From Verrucomicrobiota bacterium (GTDB lineage Bacteria > Verrucomicrobiota > Verrucomicrobiia > Opitutales > Opitutaceae), in contig JAFEGO010000083.1 in the NCBI GenBank assembly GCA_018239845.1, forward strand, positions 28,828 to 92,827: a DNA stretch of 64,000 bases, given 5' to 3'. Position numbers and translations under genes: made by a program. A model generated the notes under the pieces. The model was not told the origin of the DNA. It saw nothing but the letters and a program-made list of their open reading frames with translations, and searched no databases. Of the stretch, positions 7,927 through 14,647 are shown one piece after another (positions within the stretch are counted from its first letter, which is position 1; the number at the start of each line of letters is the position of its first letter).

Positions 7927-8229
7927 TCATTCCGCCGGGCGCTTGATTTCCTCCGCTTGGATCCGCCCGCGGAGCAGATTGAGTTCGGTGCGCATTCTTT
8001 CCACCGCCGCCCGGTCCCCGCGCAATTGCGCCCACTCGGCCGGCGTGGGCTGGGCCGCCTGCAGCCGCGCCTGCTCCGCCTTCAACCGGGCGAGTTCACG
8101 CCGGCCTTCGCGGAGCAGCGTCAACTCGTCGCGCAGTTGCGCCGCCTCCTGCCGTTGCAGCAGCAGCGCGCCACCTGCCGCCGCGGCGAACACCAATAAA
8201 AAAACCGCCAGCCCGTGTCGTGCATTCAT
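7927..8229 (-). CDS. Small membrane-anchored coiled-coil protein
   Basis: This 100-residue protein has an N-terminal membrane helix (GLAVFLLVFAAAAGGALLL) followed by a heptad-rich coil (QRQEAAQLRDELTLLREG to about residue 90). The layout copies the anchor-plus-coil segment found in the middle of the two sigma-factor fusions directly upstream, for example LQVGIGAALLLAGGTGLVV followed by LREEIAGLRQENAAI. It follows the sigma gene at 8261-9595 by 31 bp on the same strand and is probably in its operon. It might pair with the coil of the sigma fusions; that is inference. Confidence 0.7.
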   Translation of the reverse strand: MNARHGLAVFLLVFAAAAGGALLLQRQEAAQLRDELTLLREGRRELARLKAEQARLQAAQPTPAEWAQLRGDRAAVERMRTELNLLRGRIQAEEIKRPAE

Positions 8230-8260
8230 GATTTTCGTTTCGGCTCTGGTTTGGGCGCGG

Positions 8261-9595
8261 TCACTTGTTCGCGTCCCTCACACTCACACTGCCGTCCACA
8301 GCCCGGCCCGTCGTCTTGTCCAGGCGGAAGGTGACCACCTGGCGTACCCTCGTATTCACCGGGCGCTGGTTCATCTGGGCCGCGCTGTATTCCCACTGAC
8401 TCACCGCGTCCGTGACCGCCGTCTCAAATTCGCGCCGCGTCGAGCCCACCGCGAAGGCGTCGACCACCTTGCCCTCGCGGTTCACCACGAACTCCACCGT
8501 GACCTCACCCTCAATGCCGGCCTGGAGCATCTCCGCCGGGTATTGCGGAGGGATCGGTGATTTTAGCACGGGCGCATGATAGCCCTTGGCCGCAGCGTTG
8601 GCCTTCGCTGTGGCCGCCGCCGCACGGGCCTGGTCCAGTTGCTGCCATTGCCGCTCCAGCTTGGCCGACTCGTCGCCGAGGCGTTGCAGCTCGGCATCGT
8701 CGCCGCGCAAATCAACTGCCTCCGCGGCGGAGCGCGCGAGGCGGATGTTTTCGGCCCGCAGCGGCGCGATCGCCGCATTCTCCTGCCGGAGCCCCGCGAT
8801 CTCCTCGCGCAGCTCCGCGTTGGCCCGGGTTTGCACCACGAGGCCCGTGCCGCCGGCCAACAGGAGCGCGGCGCCAATCCCCACCTGCAGTTTGGTCATG
8901 CTCATAAAAATCGCGATCACCCCGCCGCCCGTCGCGGCCGCCGATCCCGCCAGCGCCGCACCCGTCACGCTGGCGGCCAGTCCCGCTGGAGCTGCGCCTG
9001 CCGCCTGCCCCGCCAACGCCACACCCAAGGCCGCCGTGGTGGAGGCGATGCCGCGCCGCCGCAGAGCGCCGTGCAGTTTATCGAGCGCCCGGTCCACGCG
9101 CATCCGGGCGGCATCCTCGGAGAGGCGCAGCGCCGCGCCGATCTCGGCAAATGGCCTGCCCTCGAAAAAACGCAGCACCACGGCGTCGCGGTCCCGCTCG
9201 CTGAGTTCGCCGATGGCCGCGTCGAGCACCGGGGCGAGCTTTTGCCAGTCGGCGGTGCCGCCCGGCGGGTGATCGGAAAGGATTTCCTGCATGGTTGAGG
9301 CCTCCTGTTCCCGGGCGCGGCGCCGGCGCTCGGCGCGCACGACGTCCGACGCGGCGAACTGCGCACTGCGGTAGAGCCAGCCGCCCAGCACCGCGTGGCC
9401 GGAGAGCTGGCGCGCTTTCCGCGCGAGGTCGGTGAACACGCGCTGCGTGACATCCTCCGCGAGATGCGCGTCGCCGCCGCACTGCCGCAGGGCCACCGCA
9501 TGGACGAGGTTGACCTGCCGGCTCACGAGTTCGGCAAACGCTCCCTCCGATTTTTCGTCGGCGTAGCGGCGGAGCAATTCGGCGTCGGTTGGCAT
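8261..9595 (-). CDS. ECF sigma factor fused to membrane anchor, coiled coil and TonB C-terminal domain
   Basis: ATG at 9595 (MPTDAELLRRYADEKSEGAF), preceded by GGGTAGGT, gives 444 residues. Residues about 1-170 are a sigma-70 region 2 (CGGDAHLAEDVTQRVFTDLA, GWLYRSAQFAASD) and region 4 (LSERDRDAVVLRFFEG then FAEIGAALRLSEDAARMRVD). An Ala/Gly-rich linker leads to a membrane helix at about 235-255 (LQVGIGAALLLAGGTGLVV), a coil to about 345, and a TonB-type C-terminal domain at about 355-430 (PPQYPAEMLQAGIEGEVTVE, then VSQWEYSAAQMN). The topology would put sigma in the cytoplasm and the TonB-like domain in the periplasm. Both parts are well supported; how sigma is released or controlled is unknown. 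Confidence 0.85.
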   Translation of the reverse strand: MPTDAELLRRYADEKSEGAFAELVSRQVNLVHAVALRQCGGDAHLAEDVTQRVFTDLARKARQLSGHAVLGGWLYRSAQFAASDVVRAERRRRAREQEASTMQEILSDHPPGGTADWQKLAPVLDAAIGELSERDRDAVVLRFFEGRPFAEIGAALRLSEDAARMRVDRALDKLHGALRRRGIASTTAALGVALAGQAAGAAPAGLAASVTGAALAGSAAATGGGVIAIFMSMTKLQVGIGAALLLAGGTGLVVQTRANAELREEIAGLRQENAAIAPLRAENIRLARSAAEAVDLRGDDAELQRLGDESAKLERQWQQLDQARAAAATAKANAAAKGYHAPVLKSPIPPQYPAEMLQAGIEGEVTVEFVVNREGKVVDAFAVGSTRREFETAVTDAVSQWEYSAAQMNQRPVNTRVRQVVTFRLDKTTGRAVDGSVSVRDANK

Positions 9596-9623
9596 ACCTA
9601 CCCAATGGCAGGCACCGATCCCG

Positions 9624-9639
9624 AAACCGAACAAAGAAT
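9624..9639 (-). promoter_or_regulatory. 16-nt motif upstream of the sigma-TonB gene, identical to 11119-11134
   Basis: Reads AAACCGAACAAAGAAT on the plus strand (ATTCTTTGTTCGGTTT in the direction of the gene), ending 29 bp before the start codon. The same 16 bases lie 33 bp before the start of the paralogous sigma gene. Shared position and perfect identity suggest a promoter or operator, possibly recognised by these sigma factors themselves. Confidence 0.55.
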
Positions 9640-9664
9640 CGACCGAAAGACCTCCCCTCCGGGG

Positions 9665-11086
9665 CTATTTCCCGCTCGCGCCGGTGTGCCGCAGGTAGGC
9701 CGCCGCCCGGTTGACCAGCGGCAGCGGCACGACCCATTTCCAGCCGTCGCCTTCGCGGCGGAGCTGCACATCGCTCTGGTGCACGATGTCGTCGTCCATG
9801 TGCTGCCACTCCGTGTGCAGCGTCACATTGTTCGCGTCCTGCGGTGTTTCTCCCTTCACTTGCATGCCGCCGACCGGGTGCGGGCTGCCCGCGAGGACAA
9901 AGGCCATCAGCTGCTCCGGCGTCGCATACTGCGCCTGCAGCGCCGGCGGCAGCGTCGCGCGCAGCGCCTCCAGCTTCGCCCGCGCCGCGTCATCAAATGT
10001 CAGGGTCGTGGCCTCCAGTTCCACGTCGCCCGTCCGCGCGGCCCACAGCTGAGTCGCAAACGTCGCGCGCGGCGTCGCCCGGCCGGCGTTGCCCAGCGAG
10101 GTCACCGGCACCAGCCCGGGCGCGAGTGGCACGCCGGTGTCGGCATGCGGAGTTTTTGCCGTCGGCGCGGAGGCCGGCGTCTGCGCCGCCCGCTGGGCAT
10201 CCAGCACGGCCTGCGCTTTCTCGACTGACTTCGCGATCAGCCGGTCGTTCTCCGCGCGCAGGCGCGAGAGTTCCGCGTCCTGCTGCTGCATATGGGCCAC
10301 CTCGCGCGCCAGTTCCCGGTTGGTCTGGTGCTGCCACACGAGGCCCGCCGCACCGACGGCGATCACCGTCGCCGCGAGGCCGATTTGAATTTTGGTCATG
10401 CTCATAAAAATCACCGCTGCGGCCACCCCGCCCGCCGGCGCCACGGCCACCGCCGCACCGGTCACCGTCGCCGCGAGGCCCGCCGGGGCCGCCAACGCCG
10501 CCTCGCCCGCCAGCGCGAGCCCGAGGGCCTCTGCCGTCGAACGGATGCCGCGCCGCGCCAGCACGCCGCGCAATTTTTCCAGCGCGCGGTCCACGCGCCG
10601 GCGAGCCGCATCCTCGTTGAGTGCGAGGCTCGCGCCGATCTCGGCGAAGTTGCGTCCCTCGAAAAATCGCAGCAGCACCGCCGCCCGGTCCGTCTCGCCC
10701 AGCGCGTGCAGCGCCTCGTCGAGCACGGGCCGCAGCTGCTCCGCGTCCACGCCATTCGCGTCACCCGCGTGTGCCTCGCTCATCTTGTACGCCTCCTGCT
10801 CGCGCGCCTGCCGCCGGGTCGCCGTGCGCACCGCATGGATCGCGGCGTAACGCGCGCTGGTGTGCAACCAGCCGGCCAAGGCGCGGTGCTCCGCGAGCGC
10901 CGCGGCCTTGCGCGCGAGATCGACGAAGACCGCCTGCGCCGCGTCCTCGGCGAGGTGCGTGTCGCCCCCGCACTGCCGCAGCGCCGCGTGGTACACGAGC
11001 GCGAGGTGCCGCCGCACGAGTTCGGCAAAAGCCTCCTCGGAGCGTTCGCGCGCGTAGCGCCGCAGCAGTTGGGCGTCATCGGTCAT
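9665..11086 (-). CDS. ECF sigma factor fused to membrane anchor, coiled coil and an unassigned C-terminal domain
   Basis: ATG at 11086 (MTDDAQLLRRYARERSEEAF) has a good GGAGG ribosome site upstream; 473 residues. Sigma regions 2 and 4 (about 1-170) resemble those of the gene at 8261-9595 closely (CGGDTHLAEDAAQAVFVDLA; FAEIGASLALNEDAARRRVD). The anchor at about 230-250 (IQIGLAATVIAVGAAGLVW) and a coil follow. The remaining 150 residues differ from the paralogue: no TonB domain, but a soluble module (LTFDDAARAKLEALRATLPP ... LHTEWQHMDDDIVHQSDVQL ... VNRAAAYLRHTG) resembling small alpha/beta domains of secreted proteins. The two genes lie head-to-tail, 69 bp apart. Confidence 0.83.
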   Translation of the reverse strand: MTDDAQLLRRYARERSEEAFAELVRRHLALVYHAALRQCGGDTHLAEDAAQAVFVDLARKAAALAEHRALAGWLHTSARYAAIHAVRTATRRQAREQEAYKMSEAHAGDANGVDAEQLRPVLDEALHALGETDRAAVLLRFFEGRNFAEIGASLALNEDAARRRVDRALEKLRGVLARRGIRSTAEALGLALAGEAALAAPAGLAATVTGAAVAVAPAGGVAAAVIFMSMTKIQIGLAATVIAVGAAGLVWQHQTNRELAREVAHMQQQDAELSRLRAENDRLIAKSVEKAQAVLDAQRAAQTPASAPTAKTPHADTGVPLAPGLVPVTSLGNAGRATPRATFATQLWAARTGDVELEATTLTFDDAARAKLEALRATLPPALQAQYATPEQLMAFVLAGSPHPVGGMQVKGETPQDANNVTLHTEWQHMDDDIVHQSDVQLRREGDGWKWVVPLPLVNRAAAYLRHTGASGK

Positions 11087-11118
11087 TGTGGTCCGCCTCC
11101 TAACAGCCGCCGCCCGCA

Positions 11119-11134
11119 AAACCGAACAAAGAAT
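11119..11134 (-). promoter_or_regulatory. 16-nt motif upstream of the second sigma fusion, identical to 9624-9639
   Basis: Reads AAACCGAACAAAGAAT on the plus strand, 33 bp before the start codon at 11086. Identity with the copy at 9624-9639 extends over all 16 bases and stops outside them apart from short A/T stretches. Confidence 0.55.
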
Positions 11135-11233
11135 TTTGCCTTTTCCGGCCGCCCGGCGCCGGGGCGAAAGAGCCCCGCGCTTTCCCTTCCCTATTTTGTT
11201 TTCTCCGAGGCCGTGCGTGTCATTGTTGGATAC

Positions 11234-11506
11234 ATGAACCTCGAAACCTTCGGTCTGATCGGCTGGGCGGTGGTCTTCTCCCTCATCGGCGCCCTGCTCG
11301 GCATCATCCTCGTGCTGCTGGCGGCCGCGTTTGTGCCCCGGATCCTCGACCGCCTCACCCCCAACATCGACGAGGGCCGCGAGATCGTGCGGGGCAACAC
11401 CGCTGTCGCCCAGTACTTCGGGCTGGTCTGCGGCGCGTGCATCATCGGTCTCAGCCTTGTCGTCGCGGCGGCCATCCTTGGCGGCATCCTCGCCGCCCTG
11501 CATTGA
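11234..11506 (+). CDS. DUF350 membrane protein
   Basis: ATG at 11234 (MNLETFGLIGWAVVFSLIGA) gives 90 residues with two hydrophobic segments (VFSLIGALLGIILVLLAAAFV; GLVCGACIIGLSLVVAAAIL) and the linker DRLTPNIDEGREIVRGNTAVA. The residues GNTAVA near the second helix are typical of the DUF350 family, small inner-membrane proteins of unknown function. The stop TGA overlaps the TTG start of the Hint protein by 3-4 bases (TTGA), so the two are very likely co-translated. The gene is divergent from the sigma fusion at 11086. Confidence 0.75.
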   Translation: MNLETFGLIGWAVVFSLIGALLGIILVLLAAAFVPRILDRLTPNIDEGREIVRGNTAVAQYFGLVCGACIIGLSLVVAAAILGGILAALH

Positions 11507-14121
11507 AAACGTCCGCCCTGCTCCGCCGGTTCCTCGCGCTGCTGCTGCTCTGCGCGCTGGCCGGCCCGCTCCACGCCCGCGGCGGCGGCGGCTGCCTCGA
11601 GCAAGGCACCCTCGTGGCCACGCCCACCGGCCCCGTCGCCGTCGAACAACTCCGCGCGGGCGACACCGTGTGGGGCCTCGTCGCGGGCCGCCGCGCGCCC
11701 TCCACCGTGCAGGCCGTGCTCAAGGTCGAGCCTGAGCACTATGTTGAACTCGCCGCCGCGGACGGCGCGGTGCTGCGCGTGACGCCCGAGCATCCCATGG
11801 AAGTCGCGCCCGGCGTCTTTGTCCGCGCCGACCACCTCGCCGCCGGCGCCACGGTCGTCCTCGCGCCCGCGTCCGGCACCGCCCCGCTCCCGGGCGTCGC
11901 GCTCACCTCCGCGCGGGTCGTCCCGGCCGCCGCGCCCGCCTACAATCTCCTCGTCAGTCCCGGCGGCGTGTTTTTCGCCAACGGCTTCGCCGTGCACAAC
12001 AAGGGCTGTTTCCTCCCCGACACGCCGGTGACACTGGCCGACGGTACGCGCCGCGCGATCAGCGCGGTGCAGGTGGGCGACGCCGTCCTCGCCTTCACCG
12101 CCGACGGCACGATCGTGCGCACCGCCGTCCGCCACGTCCTCACCCACGAGGTGACGAGTTATCTCATCCTGCGGACCGCCGGCGTCGAGCTGCACGTGAC
12201 CGAGGAGCACCCGTTCTACGTGGGCAACGGCACCTTCCGCACCGCCGAGGCGCTGCACGCGGGCGACACCGTTTATGCCTACGACGGCCACGGCCTCGTC
12301 CCCCAGCGCATCCTCGCGCTCGAGCACATCCGCGCCCCGGTGACCGTCTATAATCTCCAGACCGGCGAGCCCCACACCTTCCTCGCCGACGGCATCGCCG
12401 TGCACAACAAGGGCGGCGGTTGTTTCGCTCCCGGCACTCTGGTTGCCACGCCTGTCGGCCCTCGCGCCATCGAAAACCTTGCACTCGGCGACACCGTCCT
12501 CGCGCCCGATGACTCCGGCCGCCTCGTGCCCACGCCGGTCGAGGGCGTCTATCTCAATTTCGCCCCTTTGCTCACCCTCACCACCGACCGCGGCATCTTG
12601 CGCACCACCGCGGAACACCCGCTGCTCGCCGCCGGCGGAGACTTCCTGCGAGCGGATTCTTTTGCTGTGGGCGCCACCTTGCTTCATGAAGGTGCGCCCG
12701 CCCGAATCCTCGCGATTGCTTGCGGCGATCAGGATGTGCCCGTCTACACCCTGAGTGTCGGCGCGCCGCACACCTTCCTCGCCGACGGTTTCACCGTCCA
12801 CAACAAGGGCGGCGGCTTTGGCGGCGGTCATGGGGGCAGTGGATATGGCAGCGGATCAGGCGGCGCCGATGGCGCGTGGGTCTTCATTGGCTTTATCGTC
12901 TTCGCCGTTATAATCATCGGGCAAATCTGGGAGCGGCTCAAAAATAATGGAGGCGAGGACCTCGATTTTTGCTACACCCGCAAACAGATCGACGCCAAGG
13001 CGCTCAAGACCGCCGAGCTGCTCCGTTTCATCGCCAAGGTCGACGCCGCGTGGACGCCCGATGACCTGCGCGCCCGCGCCCGCGCAGTCTTCGTCGAGTT
13101 GCAGGGTTGCTGGATGGTACGGGACTACGCCCCCATGGAATCGCTGATGATGCGCGATCTTTATCAGCAGCACTGCGCCCAGCTAGCGGGTCTCCGCCAG
13201 ACCCATGAGATCAACAGGATCGACGGACTGACCGTGGAAGCCGTGGACCTCGTGCACGTCAACTACACGGACCAGAAATACAACCGCACCTTCACCGCAC
13301 TCATCACCGCCACCGCGCGCGATTACTATATCGATGACCGCACGCAGGCGTTTTTGCGCGGCGACGAACAGCGCACGCAATTCCAGGAGTTCTGGACCTT
13401 CCAATTCATCGAGGGCGCATTCCGCCTCCGCGAGATCGAGCAGACCAAGGAGTCCGACGCCCTCACCGAGGAAAACCTCTTCGAGCAGTTCACCGATGCG
13501 GGTCGCGACCGGATTTACGGCGAGACCGCGGGCCCCGGCGGCCCGGCCGGCCCCGCCCTTCCCGGCGAGGTCCTGGCCAAGGAGCAGAAGATCACGCGCC
13601 TCCTCAACTTTCTCGTCCAGACCGACAAGATCTGGGACCAGACTGCCATGCTCGCCACCGCGCGCCGCGTGTACCTCAACGTCCTCCTCGCCTTCCAAGA
13701 CGGCCGTCCCGAGCAGCTCGCCGGCCTCGACGCCACGCCGGCCATGGCCGAGCACCTGCGTGAGGTGCTCGCCACCAACCAGCGCAACGGCCTCCGCGTC
13801 GAGCACCGCAACCTCTGCGTCCGCAAGGTCGAGGTCGTCCACGTCAACAACCGCAACGACCGCGCCCTCGACACTTTCACCGCCCGCATCTCCTCGCATG
13901 CGCTGACCATCGTGACCCGCGGCGCCACCGAGCTGCGGCACGACGAATACGTGCAGGTCACCGTGGAGTTCTGGACCTTCGCCCGCGACGGCGCGCGCTG
14001 GGTCCTGCAGGAGATCCTGCCCGCCGCCTCCGGCGAGGCCGCTGTCGCCCGGGAAAACGTGGACGAGGGCACCTCCGCCCAGATGCTCGAGTGGTACTAC
14101 TCCAAGCCCCGCGCCACCTGA
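11503..14121 (+). CDS. Secreted protein with three tandem Hint/intein-like domains, membrane segment and two Tim44-like regions
   Basis: TTG at 11503 overlaps the DUF350 stop and starts a signal peptide (LKTSALLRRFLALLLLCALA); 872 residues. Three Hint modules follow back to back, at about residues 31-166, 169-302 and 307-434. Each starts with a Cys (GGGGCLEQGTLVATPTG; GCFLPDTPVTLADG; GGGCFAPGTLVATPVG), has a TAEHP or TEEHP/TPEHP histidine motif in the middle, and ends in VHN followed by Lys-Gly. A Gly/Ser-rich stretch and a membrane helix (about 459-478, WVFIGFIVFAVIIIGQIW) precede two Tim44-like regions (about 488-660 and 680-865; FTALITATARDYYIDD, VTVEFWTFARDGARWVLQ). The +1 residue is Lys, not Cys/Ser/Thr, so normal protein splicing is unlikely; N-terminal cleavage, as in bacterial intein-like domains, is possible. 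Confidence 0.85.
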   Translation: MKTSALLRRFLALLLLCALAGPLHARGGGGCLEQGTLVATPTGPVAVEQLRAGDTVWGLVAGRRAPSTVQAVLKVEPEHYVELAAADGAVLRVTPEHPMEVAPGVFVRADHLAAGATVVLAPASGTAPLPGVALTSARVVPAAAPAYNLLVSPGGVFFANGFAVHNKGCFLPDTPVTLADGTRRAISAVQVGDAVLAFTADGTIVRTAVRHVLTHEVTSYLILRTAGVELHVTEEHPFYVGNGTFRTAEALHAGDTVYAYDGHGLVPQRILALEHIRAPVTVYNLQTGEPHTFLADGIAVHNKGGGCFAPGTLVATPVGPRAIENLALGDTVLAPDDSGRLVPTPVEGVYLNFAPLLTLTTDRGILRTTAEHPLLAAGGDFLRADSFAVGATLLHEGAPARILAIACGDQDVPVYTLSVGAPHTFLADGFTVHNKGGGFGGGHGGSGYGSGSGGADGAWVFIGFIVFAVIIIGQIWERLKNNGGEDLDFCYTRKQIDAKALKTAELLRFIAKVDAAWTPDDLRARARAVFVELQGCWMVRDYAPMESLMMRDLYQQHCAQLAGLRQTHEINRIDGLTVEAVDLVHVNYTDQKYNRTFTALITATARDYYIDDRTQAFLRGDEQRTQFQEFWTFQFIEGAFRLREIEQTKESDALTEENLFEQFTDAGRDRIYGETAGPGGPAGPALPGEVLAKEQKITRLLNFLVQTDKIWDQTAMLATARRVYLNVLLAFQDGRPEQLAGLDATPAMAEHLREVLATNQRNGLRVEHRNLCVRKVEVVHVNNRNDRALDTFTARISSHALTIVTRGATELRHDEYVQVTVEFWTFARDGARWVLQEILPAASGEAAVARENVDEGTSAQMLEWYYSKPRAT

Positions 14122-14274
14122 CGCCCCCCGCCCGATTGGAAACGCCGCGGGATTTTCCGACGGCTATATTGTTTCCAACCGCCCCACCCCCGCCATCCTC
14201 GGGACCGGGAACATCCTTGCGTCCCGCCTGTATCAACCTTCTGTCTGTCTCCAACCCTCAACCCAAAACATAGC

Positions 14275-14484
14275 ATGAAAAAGACCCTCCTCCTCCTCAC
14301 CGCCCTGACCGCCGCCTCCTTCGCTTTCGCCGGCGGCGAAGCCTGCACCGACAAGTCCAAGTGCGACGACAAGGCCAAGGACTGCGCCTGCTGCAGCAAG
14401 GACGCCAAGGAGTGCAAGGATGCCAAGGCCGCCGACCATAAGGCCGACGACAAGGCGGCGACCAACCAGGAAGCCAAGAAGTAA
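14275..14484 (+). CDS. Small secreted cysteine-rich protein
   Basis: The 69-residue protein has a clear signal peptide (MKKTLLLLTALTAASFAFA) followed by a Lys/Asp-rich tail holding six cysteines in about 25 residues (GEACTDKSKCDDKAKDCACC, then KECKD) and an Ala/Lys/Asp-rich end. The CxxxxxC and CACC pattern suggests metal binding or disulfides in the periplasm. I do not recognise a named family. A strong terminator follows the gene, and it is separated from the Hint gene by 153 bp, so it is probably monocistronic. Confidence 0.75.
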   Translation: MKKTLLLLTALTAASFAFAGGEACTDKSKCDDKAKDCACCSKDAKECKDAKAADHKADDKAATNQEAKK

Positions 14485-14530
14485 GGTCAGCTCCGGTCCG
14501 CGCGCGGCCCCGCCGCCCGCCGCCCTTTCC

Positions 14531-14565
14531 ACAGCCACCAGCCTCGCTGGTGGCTGTTTTCGTTT
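14531..14565 (+). terminator. Rho-independent terminator after the Cys-rich gene
   Basis: A 12-bp perfect stem ACAGCCACCAGC / GCTGGTGGCTGT with a 3-nt loop (CTC) is followed by TTTCGTTT. It lies 47 bp after the stop codon at 14484. Confidence 0.9.
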
Positions 14566-14647
14566 ACCCCCGCCCAATCGCCCTTGCACTCAACCTGCAA
14601 TATGGCCAGAGTCGCTACCAGTCCGCTTCTCCCCGCGCGCCGCATCC

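Noticed and set aside
8261..9595. A frameshift artefact joining a sigma gene to a TonB gene
   Set aside because: The neighbouring paralogue has the same sigma-anchor-coil layout in one frame, and no stop or frame break is seen in either.
11087..11503. An N-terminal extension of the second sigma fusion to 11503
   Set aside because: It reads antisense through the DUF350 gene; the ATG at 11086 has a GGAGG site and matches the start of the paralogue.
11503..12804. True protein-splicing inteins
   Set aside because: The residue after each HN is Lys, not Cys, Ser or Thr, and there is no homing endonuclease insert; the modules are better called Hint or bacterial intein-like.
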